NCBI RefSeq assembly: GCF_014648055.1
Contig: NZ_BMQJ01000028.1
Span: 1-64,000 of the forward strand
Reading direction: 5' to 3'
Source of the DNA: Streptosporangium pseudovulgare
Lineage (GTDB): Bacteria; Actinomycetota; Actinomycetes; Streptosporangiales; Streptosporangiaceae
DNA: 64,000 bases
A model generated the notes under the pieces. It ran no database searches. It was not told the origin of the DNA and saw nothing but the letters and a program-made list of their open reading frames with translations. The position numbers and the translations under genes are program-made. Of the stretch, positions 32,906 to 44,250 are shown piece after piece. How positions within the stretch are numbered: position 1 is the first letter of the stretch; each line of letters opens with the position of its first letter.

Positions 32906-35356
32906 CTACTCCCGCGCGCCGACCGCCTCCGCCGGGTGCCGGCCCAGGACGACGCGGGCCGGCAGCGCGGTGGCCGCGAGGGCGAGCAGGGCGGCCGCGC
33001 CGACCACCGCGAGATAGCCGAGCGGCGGGACGTACGGCGCCGTCGACCCCGTCATGCCCGTGCTGAACGCCGTGAGCGTCACCAGCGCGATGCCCGTCCC
33101 CAGCGCCACCGCGACCGCGATCGCGACCAGGGTCTCCAGCCCGAGCATCCGGCGCGCCTGCCGCCGCGTCGTGCCGACCAGGCGCAGCAGCGCCAGCTCG
33201 CGTGACCTCGCCGAGGTGGACATGGCCAGGGTGTTGACCACGGCGATCGCGGTGAACGCGATGATCAGGCCCATCGCGACGTAGTTCACCTCGGCGTTCG
33301 CCGGGCCGGCCCAGGCGGCTCCGGCCGTCTCCGCCACACCGGTGCCGGGAACGGCCCGCGCGAGATCCGCCCGGGTCAGAGAGGGCGCCGAGACCAGCGC
33401 GGTGCCGAGCGGGTCGTCCACGTGCCGGGCCACCAGCGCGTGGGAGAGCGTGAGGTCGCCGAACCCCAGCCCGCGGTGGTAGATCGCGGTGACGCGCAGG
33501 TCGGCCGGGGTTCCGTCGCCGAGCGTCAGACGGAGCCTCCCGCCCACCCGGACGCCGAGCCGTTCGGCCGCCGTACGGCTGACCGCGACCGCGTCCTCGC
33601 CGAGGCCGTCCAGCCGCCCGGCGACCACGCCCAGGTCGAGGGTCCTGCCGAGGCCCTCGCCGGTGACGCCCTGCGCGCCGTACTTCTCCAGGCCCACCCG
33701 CACCGAGGTGTGCAGCACCTCGGTGACCGCCTCGACGCCCGGGAGGCCGCGCATGGCCGCCGCCGCCCCGGAGGGCAGGTGCGGGCCGAGGACGTGCCCG
33801 GCCACGGTGCCGGCCGCCGCCTCCCGCCGGGCGGCGTCCTCCACGGTGGTCTGCGTGAACAGGATCGTGCAGGTCATCGCCACCATCAGGCTGAGCGGCG
33901 TGATGATCGAGGCCAGGCGCGGCGCGCCGGCCCGCAGGTTGGCCGCGGCCAGGTGGCCGCTCGCCCGGAAGGCCCGCAGCGGCGCCCCGACCAGGGTGGC
34001 CGCCACCCGCGCGACCAGCGGGCCGAGCAGCGCCACGGCGACCGTCCACACCAGCGCGGTGAGCATGGTGACCGGGCTCGCCGCCGCCTCGGTCGACAGG
34101 GACGACAGCACCAGCGTCAGCGCGACGCCGCCCCCGGCGCACAGCAGCCCGGCGACCAGCCTGCCCGTCGGCAGCAGCGCGGCCGGCAGCGTCACCTCGC
34201 CCAGTGCCTCCACCGGGCGGATCCGTACGGCGCGGCGGGCCGAGAGCCGGGACGCCGCCCACGCCGCCGCCACGGTCGCCGCGAGCGCCGCGAACGCCGG
34301 GAACGGGCTGACGACCAGCCGCAGGTTCGGCGGCATCGCGCCCAGCGCGACGAACCGGGAGCGCAGCCAGAATCCCAGGCCGATGCCGACCGCCGCGCCG
34401 ACCAGCCCGGCCACCGCGCCGACCAGCAGCGCCTCGCCGCCCAGCATCTTCCGCACCTGGCCGGGAGTGGCCGCGACGGCCCGCAGCAGGGCGATCTCCC
34501 GCTGGCGCTGCTGGACGGACAGCGCGGACGTGCCGACGACGACGAGGATCGCCACCAGCAGCGAGGTGCCGCCGAGCGCGCCGCCGAGACTGATCAGCCG
34601 TACCCTCGCCTGCTCGGCGTCCGGGAACTCCACGACACCGCGCTCGTCCCCGGTGGCGGCGAGCGCCCGGACGCCGCCGGGGGCCGCGGCGGCCTCGCGC
34701 AGCGCCGCGGACACGTCCACCGCCGGAAAGACGCCGACGGCGCTGACCATGCCCGGCCGGCCGGCCAGGCGGCGGGCCTCGGCGGGAGAGAGGAACAGCG
34801 TCTCCCGGCCGGGCAGGTCCTGGGCGGTGACACCGGTCACCAGGTAGGTCCGGTCACCGGCCGGCGTCCGCACCGGCACACGCGCGCCGGGCCGCAGGCC
34901 CGCCCCGGCCTCCACGGCCACCTCTCCATCCGCCCGCGGCGCGCGGCCCGCGCTCAGGGTGAACGGGGTCAGCGCCGCCGACTCCCAGCCGTGCCCCTCG
35001 AAGGGGCGGCCGGCGACGTAGAGGGGGAACGTCACCTCGGTGACCACCCGCGAGACGCCGGGGAGGCGGCGCAGCCGTTCGGCCAGGGACACCGGAACCC
35101 ACGCCCGCTCGGCCAGCGGCTTGGCCTTGGTCTTGGTCTTCTCCGCCGACTTGCTGATCGTCTCGCGGGCGAACCGGTCACCGGTGACGACCACCGGGGT
35201 GCCCGCGTAGCGCTCCGGGGCGACGCTCCCGCGCAGCCCCGTCTCCAGCAGCATGCCGCAGGCGCAGACCAGCGCGGCGGCGCAGAGCAGGGCGACGAAC
35301 GCGCCCGCGAAGGCGGCCCCGCGGTGCCGGATCGTCCTCATCGCCAGAGAGATCAT
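32906..35356 (-). CDS. ABC transporter permease, MacB/FtsX type (fused double unit)
   Basis: An 816-residue permease with an N-terminal helix, a large extracytoplasmic region, a first FtsX block (about residues 240-370, beginning GTSLLVAILVVVGTSALSVQ and REIALLRAVAATPGQVRKML), and a second FtsX block at the C-terminus (AVVNTLAMSTSARSRELALLRLVG). This tandem form is common in actinobacteria and exports peptides, antibiotics or lipids. Its ATG overlaps the ATPase stop by one base. The two-component genes nearby suggest stress-induced expression. Confidence 0.85.
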   Translation of the reverse strand: MISLAMRTIRHRGAAFAGAFVALLCAAALVCACGMLLETGLRGSVAPERYAGTPVVVTGDRFARETISKSAEKTKTKAKPLAERAWVPVSLAERLRRLPGVSRVVTEVTFPLYVAGRPFEGHGWESAALTPFTLSAGRAPRADGEVAVEAGAGLRPGARVPVRTPAGDRTYLVTGVTAQDLPGRETLFLSPAEARRLAGRPGMVSAVGVFPAVDVSAALREAAAAPGGVRALAATGDERGVVEFPDAEQARVRLISLGGALGGTSLLVAILVVVGTSALSVQQRQREIALLRAVAATPGQVRKMLGGEALLVGAVAGLVGAAVGIGLGFWLRSRFVALGAMPPNLRLVVSPFPAFAALAATVAAAWAASRLSARRAVRIRPVEALGEVTLPAALLPTGRLVAGLLCAGGGVALTLVLSSLSTEAAASPVTMLTALVWTVAVALLGPLVARVAATLVGAPLRAFRASGHLAAANLRAGAPRLASIITPLSLMVAMTCTILFTQTTVEDAARREAAAGTVAGHVLGPHLPSGAAAAMRGLPGVEAVTEVLHTSVRVGLEKYGAQGVTGEGLGRTLDLGVVAGRLDGLGEDAVAVSRTAAERLGVRVGGRLRLTLGDGTPADLRVTAIYHRGLGFGDLTLSHALVARHVDDPLGTALVSAPSLTRADLARAVPGTGVAETAGAAWAGPANAEVNYVAMGLIIAFTAIAVVNTLAMSTSARSRELALLRLVGTTRRQARRMLGLETLVAIAVAVALGTGIALVTLTAFSTGMTGSTAPYVPPLGYLAVVGAAALLALAATALPARVVLGRHPAEAVGARE

Positions 35357-36087
35357 CACACCCACGCTCCCAGCCGGGTCATCCGCTCGGCCACCTTCTC
35401 GGAGGTGGGGGCCGCCATGGAGTCCACGATCCGGCCGTCCGCCAGGAAGAGCACCGCGTCGGCGTAGGAGGCGGCCACCGGGTCGTGGGTGACCATCACC
35501 ACCGTCTGCCCCGTGCCGTCCACGATCTCCCGCAGCAGCGTCAGCACGTCCCGGGCGGTCATCGTGTCCAGCGCCCCGGTCGGCTCGTCGCCGAACACCA
35601 CCTCGGGCCGGGTGACCAGCGCCCGGGCGATGGCGACCCGCTGCTGCTGGCCGCCGGACAGCTGGGCGGGCCGGTGGCCGGTCCGCCCCCGCAGACCCAC
35701 CCGGGAGACGACCTCGTCCAGCCACGCCCCGTCCGCCCGCGTTCCGGCCAGCCGCAGCGGCAGCGTGATGTTCTCCGCCACGGTGAGCGCCGGGATCAGG
35801 TTGAACGCCTGGAACACGAAGCCGACCCGCTGCCTGCGCAGCTCGGTCAGGGCCGTCTCGTTCATCCCGGACAGCTCGGTGCCGCCGAGCCGCACCGAAC
35901 CCGAGGACGGCACGTCCAGTCCCGCCGCGCAGTGCAGGAACGTGCTCTTGCCCGACCCCGAAGGTCCCATCACCGCGGTGAAGCTCCCGCGCGGGATCCC
36001 CACCGACACCTCGCGCAGGGCCGCGACCGCGCCCTGCCCCTTCCCGTACACCTTGCTCACCGCGTCCAGCCGCACCACGTCCGTCAT
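35356..36087 (-). CDS. ABC transporter ATP-binding protein (MacB/LolD type)
   Basis: A 243-residue ATPase energising the downstream permease. Walker A GPSGSGKST (41-49), Q-loop VFQAFNLIPALT, signature LSGGQQQR (143-150), and Walker B VVFGDEPTG (Asp167/Glu168). It is divergent from the LuxR-type regulator across a 98-base region, making it that regulator's likely target. Confidence 0.92.
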   Translation of the reverse strand: MTDVVRLDAVSKVYGKGQGAVAALREVSVGIPRGSFTAVMGPSGSGKSTFLHCAAGLDVPSSGSVRLGGTELSGMNETALTELRRQRVGFVFQAFNLIPALTVAENITLPLRLAGTRADGAWLDEVVSRVGLRGRTGHRPAQLSGGQQQRVAIARALVTRPEVVFGDEPTGALDTMTARDVLTLLREIVDGTGQTVVMVTHDPVAASYADAVLFLADGRIVDSMAAPTSEKVAERMTRLGAWV

Positions 36088-36185
36088 GTCTTCAACCCTG
36101 GCGGCGGGGTGCGGCGCGGACCACGGAGGTGCTCACCGATCGGTCATGACCTCATCATGATCCGGACACTGGTAGACATATCCCT

Positions 36186-36794
36186 GTGATCCGCGTGATT
36201 CTCGCCGAGGACCAGCACGTCATCAGGGGCGCCCTGGTCGCACTGCTCGGCCTCGAACCGGACCTGGAGATCGTGGCCGCCGTCGACTCGGGTGACGCGG
36301 CCCTCTCCGCGGCCCTGGTCCACCGCCCGGACGTCGCGGTGCTCGACATCGACATGCCCGGTGCGCGCGACGGCCTGGCCACCGCCGCCGAACTGCGTGA
36401 GAGGCTGCCCGGCTGCCGCACCCTCATGCTGACCGGGCACGGCAAGCCGGGCCACCTGCGCCGCGCGCTCGGCGCCCAGGTGGACGGCTTCCTGCTGAAG
36501 ACCGCGCCGCCGGAGGACCTGGTCGCGGGGATCCGCGCGGTCGCGGCGGGGCAGCGGGTGCTCGACCCCTCGCTCGCGGTCACCGCCTGGAACCTGGCCG
36601 ACAACCCGCTGACCCCCCGGGAGGCCGACGTGCTGCGACTGGCGGCGAGCGGCGCCGACGCGGCCGAGATCGCGACCCGGCTCTTCCTCGGGGCCGGAAC
36701 GGTGCGCAACTACCTGACCGCCATCGTGGCCAAGCTCAACGCCCGCAACCGCACCGACGCCGTCCGCATCGCCTCCGAGGCCGGCTGGATCTGA
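36186..36794 (+). CDS. LuxR/NarL-family response regulator
   Basis: A 202-residue response regulator: receiver domain with phospho-acceptor Asp54 (VAVLDIDMPG) and acidic pair Glu8/Asp9 (AEDQ), and LuxR helix-turn-helix at about 140-200 (LTPREADVLRLAASGADAAE, VRNYLTAIVAKL). The GTG at 36186 lacks a ribosome-binding site. A TAGACAT sequence about 7-13 bases upstream fits a -10 element of a leaderless mRNA. The DesK-like double kinase is convergent downstream and the ABC exporter divergent upstream, so these probably form one signalling unit. Confidence 0.88.
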   Translation: MIRVILAEDQHVIRGALVALLGLEPDLEIVAAVDSGDAALSAALVHRPDVAVLDIDMPGARDGLATAAELRERLPGCRTLMLTGHGKPGHLRRALGAQVDGFLLKTAPPEDLVAGIRAVAAGQRVLDPSLAVTAWNLADNPLTPREADVLRLAASGADAAEIATRLFLGAGTVRNYLTAIVAKLNARNRTDAVRIASEAGWI

Positions 36795-36866
36795 CCCGTC
36801 CACCGTCGCGCCGTCCACCGGCCCCGGAACCGGCTTCCGGCCCTCGGCACCCCGGTCCCCGGAACC

Positions 36867-36905
36867 GGCCCTCGGCCCTCGGCCCTCGGCCCTCGGCCCT
36901 CGGTC
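36867..36905. repeat. GGCCCTC heptamer tandem repeat
   Basis: Five consecutive GGCCCTC units lie between the convergent response regulator and kinase genes and run into the kinase stop codon. Slippage could alter the kinase C-terminus. Confidence 0.7.
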
Positions 36906-39171
36906 AGTACGGTGCCCGCCCGGCGCGGTCGTCTCCGGCCGGGACGGCGGACGGCGCGACGACCGCCATGTCCCGGGGGACCGGTGCCCAGGCCGTCAGC
37001 TCGAACCGGTCGCCGTCCCGCGCCGTGCCGAGCCGCCCGCCCAGGGCCGCCAGGCGGGTGGTGAGGTTGCCGAGCCCGGCCGAGCCCGGCCGGACCCCGG
37101 CCCCGCCCGCACCGTCACCGCGCGCACCGCCCGTACCCGCGCCGCCACCGGTACCCGCGCCGCCACCGCGCGCGCCGCCCGTACCCGTACCGTCGTCACG
37201 CGCGCCGGGCCGTACATCCCCCGTGCTCGCGCCGACGGCGCGCCCGCCGGCCGCGCCGTCGTTGCGCACGCCGAGCCGTACGCCGCCCTCCTCCGCCTCC
37301 GTCGTGATCACGCAGTGCCGGGCCGCGCTGTGCCGCAGCACGTTGGTCACCGCCTCCCGCAGCACCGTGCCCAGCACGGCGTCCACCTCGCCGGGAAGCG
37401 CGCCGTGCGCGAGGGAGACCTCGGCGCGGACCCCCGCGGCGGCCAGCACCGACCGCGCCGTCTCCGCCTCGTCCGCCAGCGACACCGCCGCGCGCTCACC
37501 GGAGACGACCCGCAGGTCCGCCTCGGCCTTCCCGGTCATCACCAGGACCTCCGCCAGCTCCGCGCGGGCCCGCTCCGGGTCCAGCCGCCTGGCCAGCTCG
37601 CACCTGAGCAGGATCGCGGCCAGGCTGGAGCCGAGGAGGTCGTGCAGGTCGCGGGCGGCGCGCAGGCGCTCCTCGACCACGGCGGAGCGGGCCAGCCCCT
37701 GCCTGGCCTCCCGCAGCTCCCTGACCAGCTGGGCGAGCCTGACCAGCCCGTACACCACCATCCCGGTCACCAGCGTGCTCACCGTGAAGTTGACCGTCAC
37801 CGGGACCGGCAGGCCGAGCAGCACCGCGGCGACCGCCGTGCCCGCCACCACGCACCCGGTCAACGGCCAGGCCACCGCCACCGGGAACGCGAGCAGGACC
37901 GGGCCGGCGAGGAATCCGGGCACGCCCAGCCACGCCCTGCCGAACACCGGGATCGGCGCGAAGGCCAGCAGCGCCATCACCGCGAGCGCGGCCATGTGCC
38001 GCCCGTTGACCGAACGGACCTGCATGACGACGATCACCGCGAGGCAGACGGCGGCCGGCGCGAACAGATGCGCGGGGACGGCCAGCAGCGCCTTGGCCGA
38101 GAACCCGAGCAGCACGGCGACCAGCAGCACGAGGGACAGCCGGTAGGCGCGCGGGTCCTCGGCGGGCGCGGACGGCCCCTGGTCCGCGGCCGGCGCGGGC
38201 AGCACGGTCTCGACGGTCAGCCACCCCTCGGCCGTCAGGTCCGCCGACAGGTCGCCACCCGCCAGCGCGGCCTGCCGGGCCGGCTCGGCGAGGCCCTCGT
38301 CGTCGGCCGTGCGGGCGCCGTCGTGGACGACGCGCAGCCGTACCGTCCCGTGTGCCGCGACGGTCTCGATCAGGCACTTCCTGACCGTGTTCTGCCGTAC
38401 CGCCCCGACCACGACCTCGCGCAGCACGGTCGCGAGCAGCGCGCCGGCCGGGCCGAGCGGCTCGGTGTGTCCGGCCCGCACCTCCACCTCGGCGCCCACC
38501 GCCGCCAGCATCGCCCGGGCCGTCGTCACCTCGGGCGTCAGGGACGTGGCGCGGTAGCCGGCGGCGGCGGCCCTGGCGTCGGCCAGCGAGCGGCGGGCGG
38601 CGCCGACGACCTCGCCGAGCACCTCGCCGGCGTTCTCCGGCCGGTCGAGGGCGAGCCGGACGCCCCCGGCGATCCCGGCGAGCCCCCGGCCGATGCCGTC
38701 GTTCAGTTCGGCGGCGATGCGCAGCCGCTCCTCGGCCGCCGCCGCCATCGCCAGGGCCAGACGGGCGGCGTGCACCTCCTCCACCCGCTCGGCGAGCCGG
38801 GTGAGGCCGCAGATCACCAGCGAGACGAGCACCATGCTGATCACCGAGTCCGCCGGGCCGATGACGGCGGCGCTGACCGCCACCGGCACGGCCAGCGGCC
38901 AGGCGCGGGTCAGCAGCAGGGACCCGCCGACGAAACCCAGGATCCCGACGGAGGTGCCGAAGCCGAGCACGGCCGTGTAGCAGACCAGCGCCTGTACGGC
39001 CGGCAGCCACGGCCGTCTGAACCGCCGCAGGCCGGGCGACACGTGGACGAGCTGGAGCCCGAAGGCCACGGCGGCGAGCGGTGACCCCGCGAGGACGTAG
39101 ACGGCCGCGAAACCGGCGAACGCCACGCCGGCGATCACCCGCGCCAGGCGTGGCACCGGAACCCGCGACAT
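36904..39171 (-). CDS. Double DesK-like histidine kinase with a degenerate first module
   Basis: A 755-residue protein made of two successive membrane-sensor plus kinase units. Unit 1: helices at about 12-115, then EERLRIAAELNDG, where the expected phospho-acceptor His is Asn157, and REVVVGAVRQN, where the N-box Asn is Gly256. Unit 2: helices at about 345-475, then ERLRAARDLHDLLG with His510, N-box REAVTNVLRHS (Asn610), VRNDG and GLGNLTTRLAALGG. The second ATP lid carries a ~60-residue Gly-rich insertion (about 637-698). Unit 1 looks catalytically dead and may regulate unit 2. ATG 39171 follows a GGGGGG site. Confidence 0.85.
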   Translation of the reverse strand: MSRVPVPRLARVIAGVAFAGFAAVYVLAGSPLAAVAFGLQLVHVSPGLRRFRRPWLPAVQALVCYTAVLGFGTSVGILGFVGGSLLLTRAWPLAVPVAVSAAVIGPADSVISMVLVSLVICGLTRLAERVEEVHAARLALAMAAAAEERLRIAAELNDGIGRGLAGIAGGVRLALDRPENAGEVLGEVVGAARRSLADARAAAAGYRATSLTPEVTTARAMLAAVGAEVEVRAGHTEPLGPAGALLATVLREVVVGAVRQNTVRKCLIETVAAHGTVRLRVVHDGARTADDEGLAEPARQAALAGGDLSADLTAEGWLTVETVLPAPAADQGPSAPAEDPRAYRLSLVLLVAVLLGFSAKALLAVPAHLFAPAAVCLAVIVVMQVRSVNGRHMAALAVMALLAFAPIPVFGRAWLGVPGFLAGPVLLAFPVAVAWPLTGCVVAGTAVAAVLLGLPVPVTVNFTVSTLVTGMVVYGLVRLAQLVRELREARQGLARSAVVEERLRAARDLHDLLGSSLAAILLRCELARRLDPERARAELAEVLVMTGKAEADLRVVSGERAAVSLADEAETARSVLAAAGVRAEVSLAHGALPGEVDAVLGTVLREAVTNVLRHSAARHCVITTEAEEGGVRLGVRNDGAAGGRAVGASTGDVRPGARDDGTGTGGARGGGAGTGGGAGTGGARGDGAGGAGVRPGSAGLGNLTTRLAALGGRLGTARDGDRFELTAWAPVPRDMAVVAPSAVPAGDDRAGRAPY

Positions 39172-39439
39172 CCCGAACCCCCCGAGCCTTGGAACCGGAG
39201 CAAGCCTACGGCGAGCCCGCCGCCCGGCCGCCACCCGGCCGTCATCCCCCGCCGCCTCCACCATCCGCGCCACCCCACCGCCCGCGCCGAGGCGAATGTA
39301 CGGATCGCGTCAATATCGCGGCAGACAACGTATGGAACCCGTCAAGAGCCCTAAAAACCCCCAAACACCGCGATTTCCTTGTTCTATGGCCGCCGTCCGG
39401 ACGGCCGGAAGCAACTGAACGAATCCCTCGGGAGTGGAG
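39172..39439. promoter_or_regulatory. Divergent kdp promoter region
   Basis: The stretch 39290-39420 is much less GC-rich than its surroundings (CGTCAATATCGC, CCTAAAAACCCCCAAACACC), as expected for the kdp promoter and a KdpE site. GCCGTCCGGACGGC (39390-39403) is a perfect palindrome in the leader. I cannot assign -35/-10 elements with confidence. Confidence 0.45.
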
Positions 39440-39523
39440 ATGGCCGACATCGTCTTCGTCGCCCTGACGATCGCGTTGTTCGTGATCCTCGGGCTCATCG
39501 TCAGGGCGGTGGAGCGCCTGTGA
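39440..39523 (+). CDS. 27-residue Kdp-associated membrane peptide
   Basis: ATG 39440 encodes MADIVFVALTIALFVILGLI then VRAVERL, a single membrane helix with a charged C-terminal tail. The start has GGGAGTGGAG upstream, and the stop overlaps the kdpF start as GTGA. It is therefore the first gene of the kdp operon and translationally coupled to it. It is too small to be picked up by usual gene finders. It is not KdpF itself, which follows. A stabilising subunit of the KdpFABC complex is a reasonable guess. Confidence 0.75.
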   Translation: MADIVFVALTIALFVILGLIVRAVERL

Positions 39524-39609
39524 GCGCGGTCAACGCCACCGGTCTGGCGGTCGCCGTCGTGCTGGTGATCTTCATGGTCGCCGCCCTGCTCTTCCCGGAG
39601 CGTTTCTGA
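39520..39609 (+). CDS. kdpF: KdpF, small subunit of K+-transporting ATPase
   Basis: A 29-residue single-helix peptide (GTG start at 39520), beginning [20 protein letters not shown] and ending AALLFPERF, the usual KdpF ending. It stabilises the KdpABC complex in the membrane. It overlaps the preceding 27-residue gene by four bases and ends one base before kdpA. Confidence 0.9.
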   Translation: MSAVNATGLAVAVVLVIFMVAALLFPERF

Positions 39610-39610
39610 C

Positions 39611-41256
39611 ATGGCGGCCCTGTTCATCGCGTCCCTCGTCCTGACGCTGGCCCTGGTGCACAAGCCTTTCGGCGACTACATGTACCGGGTGTACACCGGC
39701 GACCGGCACACCCCGCCCGAGCGCCTGGTCTACCGGCTGATCGGCGTCCGCCCCGGCACCGAGCAGCGCTGGGGCGCCTACGCGCGCAGCCTGCTGGCCT
39801 TCTCGGCCGTCTCGCTCCTGGTCCTGTACGGCCTGCAGCGCCTGCAGGACAGGCTCTGGCTCTCCCTCGGCCTCCCCCCGGTGACCGACCACATCGCGTG
39901 GAACACCGCGGTCAGCTTCGTCACCAACACCAACTGGCAGGCCTACGCGGGCGAGTCCACCATGGGCCACCTGGTCCAGATGGCGGGCCTGGCCGTGCAG
40001 AACTTCGTCTCGGCCGCGGTCGGCATGGCCGTGGCGATCGCCCTGGTCCGCGGGTTCGCCCGCCGGAACACCGACACCATCGGCAACTTCTGGGTGGACC
40101 TGGTGCGCGGCGCCGTCCGCGTCCTGCTGCCGATCGCGTTCGTCGGCGCGCTGGTCCTGGTGGCCGGCGGCCTGGTGCAGAACTTCGCCGCCCCGCACGA
40201 GCTGACCACCCTGACCGGTGGCACGCAGAGCGTCACCGGCGGCCCGGTGGCCAGCCAGGAGGTCATCAAGGAGCTCGGCACCAACGGCGGCGGCTTCTAC
40301 AACGCCAACTCCGCCCACCCCTTCGAGAACGGCACGAGCTGGACGAACTGGTTCGAGATCCTCCTGATCCTGGTCATCCCGTTCTCGCTCCCCCGCACCT
40401 TCGGCAAGATGGTCGGCCAGGTCCGCCAGGGCTACGCGATCCTCGCCGTCATGGCGACGATCGCCCTGGTCAGCGTCACGCTGACCAACGTCTTCGAGCT
40501 GGGGGGCGGCGCGACCGTCCCGCAGGCCGTCGGCGCGGCGATGGAGGGCAAGGAGGTCAGGTTCGGCGTCGCCGACTCGGCCACCTTCGCCGCCGCCACC
40601 ACCCTGACCAGCACCGGCGCCGTGGACTCCTTCCACGACTCCTACACCCCGTTCGGCGGCATGATGACGATGTTCAACATGATGCTGGGCGAGGTCGCGC
40701 CGGGCGGCGTGGGCTCGGGCCTGTACGGCATGCTCGTGCTAGCCGTGATCACGGTCTTCGTGGCCGGGCTGATGGTGGGCCGCACGCCCGAGTACCTCGG
40801 CAAGAAGATCGGCTCCCGCGAGATCAAGCTGGCCTCGATGTACTTCCTGGTCACGCCGATCCTCGTCCTGGTCGGCACCGCGCTGGCCATGGGCAACGAG
40901 GCGGGCCTGGCGGGCCTGCTGAACGGCGGCCCGCACGGCCTCTCCGAGGTCCTCTACGCCTTCACCAGCGCGTCGAACAACAACGGCTCGGCCTTCGCCG
41001 GTCTCACCGTCAACACTCCCTGGTACGACGTGGCGCTCGGCCTGTGCATGCTGCTCGGCCGTTTCCTGCCCATCATCTTCGTGCTCGGACTGGCCGGGTC
41101 GCTGGCCCGGCAGACCCCGGTCCCCGAGTCGGCGGGCACCCTGCCCACGCACCGGCCGCAGTTCGTCGGCATGGTCGTCGGCGTGACGGTCATCCTCGTC
41201 GCCCTGACCTTCCTCCCCGCCCTGGCGCTCGGGCCGATCGCAGAAGGACTTCTCTC

Positions 41257-41260
<4 letters not shown>
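39611..41260 (+). CDS. kdpA: KdpA, K+ channel-like subunit
   Basis: A 549-residue membrane protein forming the potassium selectivity path of the high-affinity Kdp pump. About ten helices are present, and the selectivity-filter repeats are visible ([41 protein letters not shown]). Usual length. The stop overlaps the kdpB start by ATGA. Confidence 0.96.
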
Positions 41261-43380
<2,120 letters not shown>

Positions 43381-44250
43381 ATGGAACGCATGCCAGGCTG
43401 GATCCGCCAGCACCTCGCCGCCGTCCGCGCGGTCGTCGTCCTGACCGTCCTGCTGGGCCTCGCCTACCCGCTCGCGGTGACCGGCGTCGCCCAGGTCCTG
43501 CTCGGCGACAGGGCCGACGGGTCACTGATCGAACGGAACGGCCGGCCCGTCGGCAGCGCCGCCATCGGCCAGAGCTTCACCGACGCCCACGGCGACCCGG
43601 TCGGGAGGTACTTCCAGAGCCGCCCGTCGGCCGGCGGCTACGACCCGCTGGCCTCCGGGGCGAGCAACCTCGGGCCCGAGGACGTCGTGGACACCCTGCC
43701 GGTGCCCGGCGCCAAGGACGCCGAGGGCGGTCCCGACGAGGGACGGCGGTCGCTGCTCACCCAGGTCTGCGCCCGGTCGAAGGCGGTCGGCGAGCTGGAG
43801 GGCGTCAGCGGCGCCCGGCCGTACTGCACGGCCGACGGCGTCGGCGCGGTGCTCAAGGTCTTCCCGGCCGTCGGCACGCCCACCCGGGCGGTCAGCGTCA
43901 ACCAGGCCTGTCCCGCCGCGCCGTTCGTCGCGGTCTACCGTGGTGTCAGGGTGGAGTGCGGCAGGCCCGGCGAGGACTACTCGGCCGGCCGTACCGTCCC
44001 GGTGCGGGGCGGGGCGGGGACGCCCGCCGTACCGGCGGACGCGGTCACCGCGAGCGGCTCGGGCCTCGACCCGCACATCTCGGTGGCCTACGCCGAGCTG
44101 CAGGCGCCCCGGGTCGCCAGGGAGCGCGGCATCCCCGTGGATAAGGTGAAGGCACTCATCGACGAGTACACCACGGGACGCGCGCTGGGCTTCATGGGCG
44201 AACCGGCGGTGAACGTGCTCCGGCTCAACCTGGCCCTCGACGAGGAGTAG
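43381..44250 (+). CDS. kdpC: KdpC, enlarged subunit of K+-transporting ATPase
   Basis: A 289-residue KdpC, about 90 longer than the usual ~200. One N-terminal helix (about 17-40), then the family blocks IGQSFTDAHGDPVGRYFQSRPS and, near the end, TASGSGLDPHIS and VARERGIPVDKVKALID. Between SNLGP and PADAV lies an insertion of ~120 residues with several Cys (VCARSK, YCTADG, QACPAAP, VECGRP) that may form extracytoplasmic disulfides. Actinobacterial KdpC proteins can carry such inserts. It starts one base after the kdpB stop, and its stop overlaps the kdpD GTG by one base. Confidence 0.92.
   Translation: MERMPGWIRQHLAAVRAVVVLTVLLGLAYPLAVTGVAQVLLGDRADGSLIERNGRPVGSAAIGQSFTDAHGDPVGRYFQSRPSAGGYDPLASGASNLGPEDVVDTLPVPGAKDAEGGPDEGRRSLLTQVCARSKAVGELEGVSGARPYCTADGVGAVLKVFPAVGTPTRAVSVNQACPAAPFVAVYRGVRVECGRPGEDYSAGRTVPVRGGAGTPAVPADAVTASGSGLDPHISVAYAELQAPRVARERGIPVDKVKALIDEYTTGRALGFMGEPAVNVLRLNLALDEE

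Noticed and set aside
39290-39439. A c-di-AMP (ydaO-type) riboswitch before the kdp operon
   Set aside because: The A+T-rich leader is too short and I cannot find the conserved ydaO core. It is described only as a promoter region.
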